The notes under the pieces are model-generated. The model searched no databases. It was not told where the DNA came from and saw only the letters and a list, made by a program, of their open reading frames with translations. A DNA stretch of 64,000 nucleotides from an uncultured Crocinitomix sp. (GTDB taxonomy: Bacteria > Bacteroidota > Bacteroidia > Flavobacteriales_D > Crocinitomicaceae), in contig CAKZON010000069.1 of assembly GCA_937136425.1 (NCBI GenBank), positions 62,001 through 126,000 of the forward strand. Direction: 5' to 3'. A program made the position numbers and the translations under genes. This document shows, one piece after another, positions 1 to 7,742 of the stretch (position 1 is its first letter; every line of letters begins with the position of its first letter).

Positions 1-1
1 T

Positions 2-961
2 GCGCTAATTGAACGTGCTAAAGAAATTGCTAGCGCAGAATTGAAAGGACACAACGACTATAAAAAGACAACAGATGCTCTTCTTGCATTGCAAGCCGAG
101 TGGAAAACAATAGGTTTTGGTCCAAAACAAGAAAACGAAGACGTTTGGACTGAATTTAGAGGCATTTGCAACGAATTTTTTGACCAGAAAAAAGCTTTTT
201 ACGCAGCGCGTGACAGCCAGTTTGATGGGATTAAAAAACGTAAAGAAGCTTTAATTGAAGAAGCAATTGCAATTAAAGAAAGCCTTGACGGTGAATCAAA
301 CCCTGATTGGAAAGCGGGCACTCAAAAAATTATTGCGCTGCAAAAAAAATGGAAAGAAACAGGATCTGCAGGACCTAAATTTGAAAATCAATTGTGGAAG
401 AAATTTCGTAATCCAATCGATTTTTTCTTCAATGCTAAAGATGGGCACTTTAACCAGATGGATGCTGCTAATGCAGAAAATCTTACTGCAAAGGAGGCTT
501 TAATTGAAGAATTAAAAGCATATACTGTTGACAAAGATCCACAAACTGCAATTGACGCATTAAGAGATTTTTCAAAACGATTTGCTGAAATTGGTAATGT
601 CCCTTTCAAACAAAAAGATGCTATTTATAAAAGCTATAAAACTGCGTTAGATGAAAAATATGACGCCATTGATTTAGACAAAGAAGCAAAAGAAAAAATG
701 CTATTTCAAGCCAAATTGGACACCATGCTTGGTAGCACAAATAGTGAACGTTTAATTCAGCAAGAGCAACAAGCTATTCGTTCAAAAATTGATGGTTTGA
801 ACAAAGAGATCATGCAGTTTGAAAATAATTTAAGTTTCTTCTCTAATGCAGACGATTCTAACCCGCTTTTTAAAAATGTAATGACAAGCATTGAGAAAGC
901 TAAAGCTGAAATTGAAGGACATAAATTACGTTTAAAAATTATTAGACAAGCAACCAAATGA
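2..961 (+). CDS. DUF349 domain protein, 3' part (partial)
   Basis: The reading frame is open from base 2, so the gene begins upstream of the window; the first TTG at 41 is internal and not a start. The visible 319 residues are charged and helical and hold at least three DUF349-like units, each with an aromatic-rich core (for example PKQENEDVWTEFR, GPKFENQLWKKFR, VPFKQKDAIYKSY). DUF349 proteins are cytoplasmic helical-repeat proteins of unknown biochemical role, common in Bacteroidota. The C-terminal 70 residues look like a coiled coil. The stop codon overlaps the next start (ATGA), which suggests translational coupling. Confidence 0.85.
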   Translation, partial: ALIERAKEIASAELKGHNDYKKTTDALLALQAEWKTIGFGPKQENEDVWTEFRGICNEFFDQKKAFYAARDSQFDGIKKRKEALIEEAIAIKESLDGESNPDWKAGTQKIIALQKKWKETGSAGPKFENQLWKKFRNPIDFFFNAKDGHFNQMDAANAENLTAKEALIEELKAYTVDKDPQTAIDALRDFSKRFAEIGNVPFKQKDAIYKSYKTALDEKYDAIDLDKEAKEKMLFQAKLDTMLGSTNSERLIQQEQQAIRSKIDGLNKEIMQFENNLSFFSNADDSNPLFKNVMTSIEKAKAEIEGHKLRLKIIRQATK

Positions 962-1665
962 ACAAAGTAATCAACATATTTTCGGGCATTGTATTGGCAT
1001 TTTTCACCATTTTTTCAATGCTCATTGTGTTTGATTTATCTTTTTCATCTGCAACATTAAAAGGACTTCCTTATTCCTTTGAAATTTGTCTCGGTTTTGC
1101 TGTAATCATCTTTCTTTTAGGTTTACTTAGAATGAAGCGGAAATGGCAAGGTGCCGCTGATATGAAACGGTTTAAAGGTTTTCTTTTTGTGCGCCAAGTT
1201 GCCAAAGCGGCCCTCAATCACTCTTTAGTTTATGCCTTAGCCGAAGCTATTTTTATGGTTTTTGCAATTATCGTTTTTAGCATAATGGCTGATCTTGAGC
1301 CCCAATTAATGTTGCCAATGGTAGCGGTAATTTCGTTTTTATTGATTGAAGGAATTATATTCATCTTTAAACTTGTTTCTGGAGGACCTTCTTATCGTTT
1401 AGGAATAAATGACAAGGCCGTTGCATTTTTTAATCGTGAAATGCACCTTTATTACTATACAGGGCTAAAAAGAATTGAAATGCATCAGGACATGATTAAC
1501 TTTCAATATAAAGATGATCTGAATTTATTTTTACCCCTAGAAGCTATTAACAAAGAAGATCGTGTGGAATTTAGGGATGCTTTGATTACAACACTCGAAA
1601 AGCATGCTGCTAACATTAAAGGAAAAAATATCTATATTGATGATGCATTTAGAACCTTAAAATGA
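958..1665 (+). CDS. Four-helix integral membrane protein, unknown function
   Basis: This 235-residue protein has hydrophobic segments at about 7-28, 42-60, 90-113 and 118-141, followed by a soluble C-terminal domain of about 90 residues rich in charged and aromatic residues (LYYYTGLKRIEMHQD). I do not recognise the family. It overlaps the DUF349 gene by 4 bp and the next gene by 4 bp (both ATGA), so the three are probably cotranscribed. The C-terminal domain loosely resembles a PH-like membrane-protein tail, which is inference only. Confidence 0.75.
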   Translation: MNKVINIFSGIVLAFFTIFSMLIVFDLSFSSATLKGLPYSFEICLGFAVIIFLLGLLRMKRKWQGAADMKRFKGFLFVRQVAKAALNHSLVYALAEAIFMVFAIIVFSIMADLEPQLMLPMVAVISFLLIEGIIFIFKLVSGGPSYRLGINDKAVAFFNREMHLYYYTGLKRIEMHQDMINFQYKDDLNLFLPLEAINKEDRVEFRDALITTLEKHAANIKGKNIYIDDAFRTLK

Positions 1666-3416
1666 TTCGCCGCATCAATTCTTATAAAATACCATTACTT
1701 CTTACTCTTTCTCTTCTTGTTTTTCATTTCATTCAAAAAGATTTCTCAAATCCTTATGAAAGACCTATTGCTGGTGATGCACAAGCCTACTATGCTTATT
1801 TGCCTGCCACTTTTATTTACGGAGATTTTTCCTACGAATTTATTCCAGAAATAAACAAAAAATACTATCCGGAATCGCATCAAAAGTCATTTTTAAAGCC
1901 CGCAGGAAATGGTAAAGTAAACAAGACCTTTCCTGGTGTAGCTCTGCTTTATCTTCCCTTTTTCTTAATTGCGCATGCATTAGCTTTAATTTTTGGGTTA
2001 GACGCTGACGGCTACTCTAATGTTTATCAAGTTTGTTTTGATTTGGGCTTGTGGGTGTATTTATTTTTAGGGCTGGTGTTTTTTATTAAAGTTCTCCAAA
2101 AAATGGCCATTTCAAAATCTATCGCACTTTGGTCTTCCGTAATTGTTCTGCTCAGCACAAACATGGTTTTTTACACCGTTTATGATCAATCGGTAACGCA
2201 TATCTACAATTTTTTTATGATTAACACCTTAATTTATTATCTTTTGAAATTCAAGGATAATAAGAGGTTTAGGTCATTAGGTATTGCTTTGTTTTTATTC
2301 GCGCTAATCGGAATCACTCGACCAACTAACATTTTAGTTGTAGGGTTGTTTTTCTTTTTCATACCAGACTTAAATTTTTATAAGTCTCTAATATCCTATT
2401 GTTTTCAACCAAAAAATCTCATCCGAATTCTAGCAATTGTTGGAGGAGTATTACTTATTCCATTCTTATTATGGAAAGTACAAACCGGTAATTGGGTCGT
2501 TTATTCTTATGGTGATGAAGGCTTCAATTTTTCTGATCCACATATCCAAGAATTTCTCTTTTCTTACTTAAAAGGCTGGCTTTTTTACACGCCGATTTTA
2601 TTACTCATTCTACCAATCGGCTTTTATTACCTCTTTAAAACGAATAAAAAACGCTTTTCAATCGCCATCATTTTTTACGCCGTATGCATTTACGTTTTTA
2701 GTAGCTGGTGGTGTTGGTATTATGGGGCAGGAATGGGTCAGCGTGTAATGATCGATCATTATATTTTAATTGGGTTTTTATTGGCTATTATCCTTCAAAA
2801 CATCCATTCAAACACCATAAAAAAATGGTCATTTGCCATATTTGCAACATTATGCATTGGGCTTAATTTTGCACAAGCCTACCAAATTAGACACGGTATT
2901 TTAACTGGTGGTTCTGCCACCGCCGATCAGTATTGGGACAATTTCCTTTCTTTTGAAAAAAGGGCGCAAGTCTATCCTCACAACCATTGGAATTTAGAAG
3001 AATCTCATTCCCTCTCACTTTCTCCTGAAGATCATTCCTTAATCAAAGGGCAGTCTTATTCAGTGGATGATGTTTGGTCAATTCAAGTTACAAGCTACGA
3101 TCATTACTCGGCTTCTTTACAACCCAACCTCAACAACCTGCGAGACGGCAGTAAAATCAAAATTGAATTTGAAGCAAGAGCTAGAAATTTCATCAAAGAA
3201 ACCAGAATGGTAATGGATTTGGATGGAAACCGCCAAGTATTTGATTTAAGCCCCTATTTAAAAAAGGATGAATGGGTCAAAATTCAATACCTACTTGAGC
3301 CGCAAAAGGCTATCAACAACCCAATGATTATCTATTTTTGGAATGGTGGATCTGACGAAAAAGTTGAGTTTAAAAATTTAAAATTCTTACATTATTTTTC
3401 TACCGATTATTTGTAG
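1662..3416 (+). CDS. Polytopic membrane protein, GT-C glycosyltransferase-like
   Basis: The protein has 584 residues, with a first membrane segment at about 8-24 and then a long loop carrying a GDAQAYYAYLP motif. Acidic residues just after the first helix are typical of GT-C lipid-linked sugar transferases. About ten more hydrophobic helices extend to residue 405. The last 140 residues are soluble and beta-rich (IKIEFEARARN, VKIQYLLEP), resembling a carbohydrate-binding jelly roll. The family assignment rests on topology and the loop acid, not on a diagnostic signature. It is the last gene of an apparent three-gene overlapping cluster and is followed by a convergent gene. Confidence 0.65.
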   Translation: MIRRINSYKIPLLLTLSLLVFHFIQKDFSNPYERPIAGDAQAYYAYLPATFIYGDFSYEFIPEINKKYYPESHQKSFLKPAGNGKVNKTFPGVALLYLPFFLIAHALALIFGLDADGYSNVYQVCFDLGLWVYLFLGLVFFIKVLQKMAISKSIALWSSVIVLLSTNMVFYTVYDQSVTHIYNFFMINTLIYYLLKFKDNKRFRSLGIALFLFALIGITRPTNILVVGLFFFFIPDLNFYKSLISYCFQPKNLIRILAIVGGVLLIPFLLWKVQTGNWVVYSYGDEGFNFSDPHIQEFLFSYLKGWLFYTPILLLILPIGFYYLFKTNKKRFSIAIIFYAVCIYVFSSWWCWYYGAGMGQRVMIDHYILIGFLLAIILQNIHSNTIKKWSFAIFATLCIGLNFAQAYQIRHGILTGGSATADQYWDNFLSFEKRAQVYPHNHWNLEESHSLSLSPEDHSLIKGQSYSVDDVWSIQVTSYDHYSASLQPNLNNLRDGSKIKIEFEARARNFIKETRMVMDLDGNRQVFDLSPYLKKDEWVKIQYLLEPQKAINNPMIIYFWNGGSDEKVEFKNLKFLHYFSTDYL

Positions 3417-3447
3417 TATCCTTATGTGAAAACTATGAATTATAGCC

Positions 3448-3975
3448 CTAATCACTCTGCTTTGGAACCCAAGTAAACCCTTCAAATTTTAAACTCCCAT
3501 CTTTCTTATATTCTTTAAGGCAATGTCGTTTTGGAGCACCGCATTCTGTAGAATAAATGATTTCAAATTTCAATTCTCCGTTTGGATAATACTTCTTGAA
3601 CGAAATTAAAACTCCGCTCGAAGCTATAAGCTCAGATCGAATACTACCGTCCTTATATATTGTGCTATATTTCCCGTCAAGCAGCACATACTTTCCAAGT
3701 TTTGACGTATCATTCTCAGGAAAATGCATTGGGTGTTTTTCAGAGCCATACCCCTCTCCAAATCGATAAGTATAATTATCATTTATATAAAAATTATACA
3801 TGTAATGTGTTGCATTACTGCTGTCCTTTAGTACTTCTAAGTTGTCATTAAGATAAGTGATCCACCAGCCCTTCTTTTTTCCATCAACATCAAATTGATT
3901 AAAAGGCTCTGCCTGGCCATATGTAAAAAAGGAAGCGAATACAACAAAGGGTATCAAAATAAAAAGTCTAAACAT
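3448..3975 (-). CDS. Exported MORN-like repeat protein
   Basis: A 175-residue protein with an N-terminal signal peptide (cleavage after about FTYGQA). The C-terminal half holds repeats of the YPNGELKFE / YKKDGSLKFEG type, which match the MORN_2/YwqK-like repeats common in exported Bacteroidota proteins of unknown role. It is convergent with the gene before it and transcribed alone. Confidence 0.7.
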   Translation of the reverse strand: MFRLFILIPFVVFASFFTYGQAEPFNQFDVDGKKKGWWITYLNDNLEVLKDSSNATHYMYNFYINDNYTYRFGEGYGSEKHPMHFPENDTSKLGKYVLLDGKYSTIYKDGSIRSELIASSGVLISFKKYYPNGELKFEIIYSTECGAPKRHCLKEYKKDGSLKFEGFTWVPKQSD

Positions 3976-4152
3976 AATTCATCTGGTTTTTAAATATATG
4001 TCTCATATTTCGAAAAAGTAACCCACAAACTCTCATTTTGTATAGATATCAACTCAAGCAAGACGCTACTTATACCTTATCAAACAAACATTTTCAAGCA
4101 GTACTAGAAGCTTTTTACATGAGATTAGTTTATAGCTCTAAAAACCCTCCTT

Positions 4153-4184
4153 TTGAGTAAAGAGGATAATTATTCTAAATTTGC
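4153..4184 (+). promoter_or_regulatory. Bacteroidota-type promoter of the GT2 gene
   Basis: TTG at 4153-4155, a 20-bp spacer, then TAAATTTGC at 4176-4184, an exact TAnnTTTG -7 box. The ATG follows only 8 bases later, so the mRNA would be almost leaderless. Confidence 0.6.
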
Positions 4185-4192
4185 AATACATC

Positions 4193-4969
4193 ATGTCCAA
4201 TCCAGTAAAAATATCTGCAGTCATCATTACCTTCAATGAAGAAAAAAACATTGAGCGCTGCTTAAAATCATTAGCTGGTGTAGCAGATGAAATTGTGGTT
4301 GTTGATAGTTTTTCAACAGATAAAACCCAAGAAATTTGCGAAGCTCATGATGTTCGATTTATACCCCACAAATTTGACGGGCACATTGAACAAAAAAACT
4401 GGGCACGAGAGCAAGCTACTCATAATGTAGTTTTGTCGTTAGATGCAGATGAAGCCTTGGATGAAACACTCGCCGCCTCAATTCAAAAACTGAAGCTAAA
4501 TTGGCAACATGATGCCTATAAAATGAACCGCCTTACAAACTATTGCGGCAAATGGATCAAACACACCGGTTGGTATCCTGACACTAAAGTGCGCCTTTGG
4601 AATAATGATAAAGGGCATTGGACAGGAGAAAACCCGCATGATGAGTTTAAGTTATTTGACGAAAAAGCAACAGTTGGATTTTTAAAAGGTGATTTGTTGC
4701 ATTATAGCTATCACCACCCTTCTGACCATGATAAGCAAATAGAATATTTCACCAATATTGCTGCAAAAGCATATGTTGAAAAAGGTAAAAAACCCTTTTT
4801 TATGCAACATTATTTAAGTGCTTTTTTAAAGTTCATAAAATGTTATTTTATTAAATTGGGGTTTTTAGATGGCAAAGAAGGTTGGATTATTAGTAAAAAA
4901 TCGAGCTATGCTGCTTATTTGAAATATAAAAAAATTAATACGCTTTTAAAAGGTGATCGAAAATCCTAA
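4193..4969 (+). CDS. Glycosyltransferase family 2 (WaaE/KdtX-like)
   Basis: A GT-A fold glycosyltransferase of 258 residues. The N-terminus shows the GT2 start (SAVIITFNEEKNIERCL), an acidic site EIVVVDSFSTD, and the metal/nucleotide-binding DADEAL near residue 85. The later GENPHDEF segment is typical of the WaaE-like LPS-core subgroup. The likely role is sugar transfer in LPS core or surface glycan at the cytoplasmic membrane face. I chose ATG 4193 over the upstream TTG at 4181 because the TTG lies inside the -7 box. The GT9 gene starts inside the 3' end of this one. Confidence 0.9.
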   Translation: MSNPVKISAVIITFNEEKNIERCLKSLAGVADEIVVVDSFSTDKTQEICEAHDVRFIPHKFDGHIEQKNWAREQATHNVVLSLDADEALDETLAASIQKLKLNWQHDAYKMNRLTNYCGKWIKHTGWYPDTKVRLWNNDKGHWTGENPHDEFKLFDEKATVGFLKGDLLHYSYHHPSDHDKQIEYFTNIAAKAYVEKGKKPFFMQHYLSAFLKFIKCYFIKLGFLDGKEGWIISKKSSYAAYLKYKKINTLLKGDRKS

Positions 4970-5942
4970 AAAAATAGTCATTAGTCGCACTGACAGTATT
5001 GGTGATGTTATTTTGACCTTACCACTTGCTGGCATATTAAAAGAGCGATTTCCTTCCGCAAAAATTATTTTTTTAGGAAACACTTATACCCAACCAATTA
5101 TTCAATGCTCTACGGCTGTAGATGAAATATGGCAATGGGCTGAAATTGAAAAAAAACATCCAGAAGAACAAATCCATTGGTTAACGGAACAAAACGTAGA
5201 TACTTTTATTCATGTTTTCCCAAGAAAAGCATTAGCAAGACTCGCTAAAAAAGCTAAAATCAAAAATAGAATAGGTACTTCTCACAGGTTTTACCATTGG
5301 TTTAATTGTAATTATAGACCTAATTTCACAAGAAAGCGCTCCAATTATCACGAGGCGCAATTAAATACACGATTATTAGAACCTTTGCGAATTGGTGCAA
5401 ACTATAACTTATCGCAATTATACAATCACATTGGTTTTGACAATATTCCTGAATTACCAGAAAAATTAAGTCAATTACTTTCTACAGGTAAAAAAAATGT
5501 GATTTTACATGCCAAGTCGCAAGGAAGTGCAGTTGAATGGGGAGTTTCTAACTTCATAGAATTAGCAAAAGGTTTAGATCCTCAAAAGTTTAATGTGTTT
5601 TTTACTGGAACAGAAAAAGAGGCTGAATTTTTTAGAATACATATTCCGCAACAAGAAAATATTTTTGATTTATCTGGTCAAATGACGTTGGATGAGCTCA
5701 TTGCTTTTATTGCCAAAAGTGATGTGTTAGTGGCAGCGAGTACAGGCCCTTTACACATAGCAGGAATTACCAATATTCATACCGTTGGTTTATTTTCTGC
5801 AAAAAAACCCATTCATTTTGGACGCTGGAAACCACTAGGTAACAACGTTTTAGTGTTTGAAGATAAAAAAAGTTTAGATTTGACCCAACCCTTAGACATA
5901 CCTTTACGTGATATATTAAGAACGGTAGAAAATGCTGTTTAA
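4953..5942 (+). CDS. Glycosyltransferase family 9 (heptosyltransferase-like)
   Basis: A 329-residue protein with the GT9 hallmarks: N-terminal RTDSIGDVILTLPLAGIL, and a C-terminal nucleotide-sugar region with AASTGPLHIAG. Family members transfer heptose or related sugars to LPS core on the cytoplasmic side. It starts at GTG 4953, overlapping the GT2 gene by 17 bp; the IVISRTDSIGD motif follows within 8 residues, so a later start is not possible. Together with the GT2 gene it forms a small LPS/glycan assembly operon. Confidence 0.9.
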   Translation: MIENPKKIVISRTDSIGDVILTLPLAGILKERFPSAKIIFLGNTYTQPIIQCSTAVDEIWQWAEIEKKHPEEQIHWLTEQNVDTFIHVFPRKALARLAKKAKIKNRIGTSHRFYHWFNCNYRPNFTRKRSNYHEAQLNTRLLEPLRIGANYNLSQLYNHIGFDNIPELPEKLSQLLSTGKKNVILHAKSQGSAVEWGVSNFIELAKGLDPQKFNVFFTGTEKEAEFFRIHIPQQENIFDLSGQMTLDELIAFIAKSDVLVAASTGPLHIAGITNIHTVGLFSAKKPIHFGRWKPLGNNVLVFEDKKSLDLTQPLDIPLRDILRTVENAV

Positions 5943-5981
5943 AGTTTTTCGCAATTGCTACTTAAATTAGCGAAAAAAATA

Positions 5982-6008
5982 AGCCTGGAACTTCTCTAGT
6001 GAACCAGG
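5982..6008 (+). other. Hairpin with GCCTGG/CCAGGC stem
   Basis: A 6-bp stem GCCTGG/CCAGGC that can be extended by TTC/GAA across an AAC bulge with a six-base loop. No U-run follows, so it is not a standard intrinsic terminator. It lies 40 bp after the GT9 stop and just before a possible small ORF. Confidence 0.4.
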
Positions 6009-6023
6009 CCTATAAACTTTGAA

Positions 6024-6113
6024 ATGAAAAAAACTACTTACTCTGTCCTTAAATATAAGGACTATTCGTGGTTAAAACAAACTTTTCCACGATTTACTTA
6101 TTTAAATAGTTGA
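6024..6113 (+). CDS. Possible 29-residue small protein
   Basis: A short ORF, ATG to TGA, in the 347-bp gap between the GT9 and DUF3108 genes. The product begins MKKTTYSVLKYKDYSWLK and is basic and aromatic with no clear membrane segment. The upstream hairpin and the inverted repeat that begins at its stop codon suggest a discrete transcript. No family is known to me, and such an ORF can occur by chance. Confidence 0.35.
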   Translation: MKKTTYSVLKYKDYSWLKQTFPRFTYLNS

Positions 6114-6183
6114 TTGATTGATTAATCCAAGTATAAGATCGATCTAGATATTATTATGATCTTTCTTTTTAATCCATCAATCA
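6111..6183. repeat. Nested inverted repeat
   Basis: The outer arms are TGATTGATTGATTA (6111-6124) and TAATCCATCAATCA (6170-6183), 13 of 14 paired. The inner arms are AAGATC (6135-6140) and GATCTT (6158-6163). The left arm starts on the stop codon of the small ORF. It could be a transcript 3' end structure or a protein-binding site for the DUF3108 promoter region. Confidence 0.6.
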
Positions 6184-6289
6184 TTAAACAGTCGTATTTG
6201 TAATTTAAAAATGCTGAATAATTGTAAAAAAACGAGTTTGGCAAGGAATTTGTCTTTTATCCATTGTTAAACCATAAATAATTAAAGTG

Positions 6290-7096
6290 ATGAAGAAATT
6301 GACATTAGCCTTTTTGGCACTTGGTGCCCTCTTCACTAGTCACGCAAATGAACTAGAAGAAGGCGATTCTAAAAAAGAATTCAAGACAGTAGAGAATAAC
6401 GCTTTTAAACCAGGAGAGAAATTAGTTTACCGATTGTCATACGGTATTTTTGATGCAGGTGAAGCTGTATTAACAGTTGATGAATCAGAAAAAGAAGTAC
6501 GAGGAAGAAAACTCTGGCGCGTTCGCGGGGTAGGAAAAACTATTTCAGCATTTGAATGGTTCTATAAAGTGAACGACCGCTACGAATCTTATATGGATGC
6601 TGAAGGATTATTTCCTTGGTTATTTGTTAGACGTGTAAATGAAGGTGGATATAAAATTGAACAAGACTATACATTTTACCAACACCAAAATAAAGTAGAC
6701 AATGGTGAAGGGAAAAAATTTGATGTGCCCAATATGGTGCAGGATATGATTTCAAGCTTCTATTTTGCTAGAACGTTGGATTATGATAAAGCGAAAGAAG
6801 GAGATGAATTTTTGGTCAACATCTTTTTAGATGACGAATTGTATCCGACAAAAATTAAGTATAAAGGAAAAGAAATCATTAAAACAAGAACAGGTAAATA
6901 TCGTTGCCATAAATTCGCTCCTGTCGTGCAAGAAGGGCGAGTGTTTGGTAGCGAAGAAGATTTAACAGTTTGGATTACTGATGATGGAAATAAAATTCCA
7001 ATCATGGCAAAAGCTAACCTAAAAGTAGGTTCAATGAAAATGCATCTTGTAGAATGGGAAGGATTATCGAATCCAATGTCTAAGGTGAAAAAATAA
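6290..7096 (+). CDS. Exported DUF3108 domain protein
   Basis: A 268-residue protein with a Sec signal peptide (MKKLTLAFLALGALFTSHA). The mature part matches the DUF3108 pattern: FKPGEKLVYRLSYGIFDAGEA at the start of the domain, a central VPNMVQDMISSFYFAR, and a C-terminal VWITDDGNKIP. The family is periplasmic or envelope-located with no proven activity. ATG 6290 is preferred to the overlapping GTG 6287. A strong terminator follows, so the gene is monocistronic. Confidence 0.88.
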   Translation: MKKLTLAFLALGALFTSHANELEEGDSKKEFKTVENNAFKPGEKLVYRLSYGIFDAGEAVLTVDESEKEVRGRKLWRVRGVGKTISAFEWFYKVNDRYESYMDAEGLFPWLFVRRVNEGGYKIEQDYTFYQHQNKVDNGEGKKFDVPNMVQDMISSFYFARTLDYDKAKEGDEFLVNIFLDDELYPTKIKYKGKEIIKTRTGKYRCHKFAPVVQEGRVFGSEEDLTVWITDDGNKIPIMAKANLKVGSMKMHLVEWEGLSNPMSKVKK

Positions 7097-7144
7097 AATT
7101 AACAGAGGCTCACCACGCCTAGTTTAAAAAGCTGGTTTAATAGT

Positions 7145-7201
7145 AGAAAGGTTTGGTCTGCTGCGTTCAAATTCGGATGTGGGTCAGACCTTTCTTTTTT
7201 T
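7145..7201 (+). terminator. Intrinsic terminator after the DUF3108 gene
   Basis: Stem AGAAAGGT (7145-7152) pairs with ACCTTTCT (7188-7195); GGTCTG can pair with CAGACC in an alternative register. The right arm runs into a run of Ts ending at 7201. Confidence 0.85.
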
Positions 7202-7272
7202 ACAAAAAAAATGCTCAATAGCTTCAGTTTTGAACATTAAGGCAGTCAAACTGTTTTAAAGTAAAAGCTAAT

Positions 7273-7734
7273 ATGACAAAATTATTTCTTTCACTAGCGT
7301 TTCCAGTATTACTATTAGCAAAAAATTCATTCTCGCATTGTCAAATTCCATGTGGCATTTATGACGATTCATTGCGTATTGAATTGATCCAAGAACACAT
7401 CACAACAGTTGAAAAATCTATGATCGAAATTACCAAACTTTCCATCAAAGAAAATGCTCACCTCAATCAAATTATACGTTGGGTAAACAATAAAGAATTA
7501 CACGTTGCGAAAATTCAAACCATTATAAATGAATACTTCTTACAACAACGCATAAAACCAAAAGCAATTGGGGATGACCATTACAATCAATACATCCAAA
7601 ACATTAAACTCCTACACCAATTATCTGTTTATGCTATGAAAGCAAAACAAGTCGTTGATTTAAAAATAGTTTCAACCATGCGTCAAACACTTCAAGAGTT
7701 TGCTAACTCTTACTTTCACTTATACAATCACTAA
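7273..7734 (+). CDS. sodN: Nickel superoxide dismutase precursor
   Basis: The 153-residue precursor has a 21-residue leader (MTKLFLSLAFPVLLL..SFS) followed by HCQIPCGIYDD. That is the Ni-hook HCxxPCxxY, with His22, Cys23 and Cys27 becoming His1, Cys2 and Cys6 after cleavage; Pro5, Gly7 and Tyr9 of the mature form are also kept. The remaining 120 residues are helical, as expected for the Ni-SOD four-helix bundle, and the mature length of 132 fits the family (about 117 in Streptomyces). The reaction is superoxide dismutation. The hydrophobic leader with small residues at the cut site suggests Sec export and signal-peptidase cleavage rather than a dedicated SodX protease, and no sodX-like gene is adjacent. 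The next gene starts 8 bp downstream. Confidence 0.88.
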   Translation: MTKLFLSLAFPVLLLAKNSFSHCQIPCGIYDDSLRIELIQEHITTVEKSMIEITKLSIKENAHLNQIIRWVNNKELHVAKIQTIINEYFLQQRIKPKAIGDDHYNQYIQNIKLLHQLSVYAMKAKQVVDLKIVSTMRQTLQEFANSYFHLYNH

Positions 7735-7742
7735 CAAAGTAA

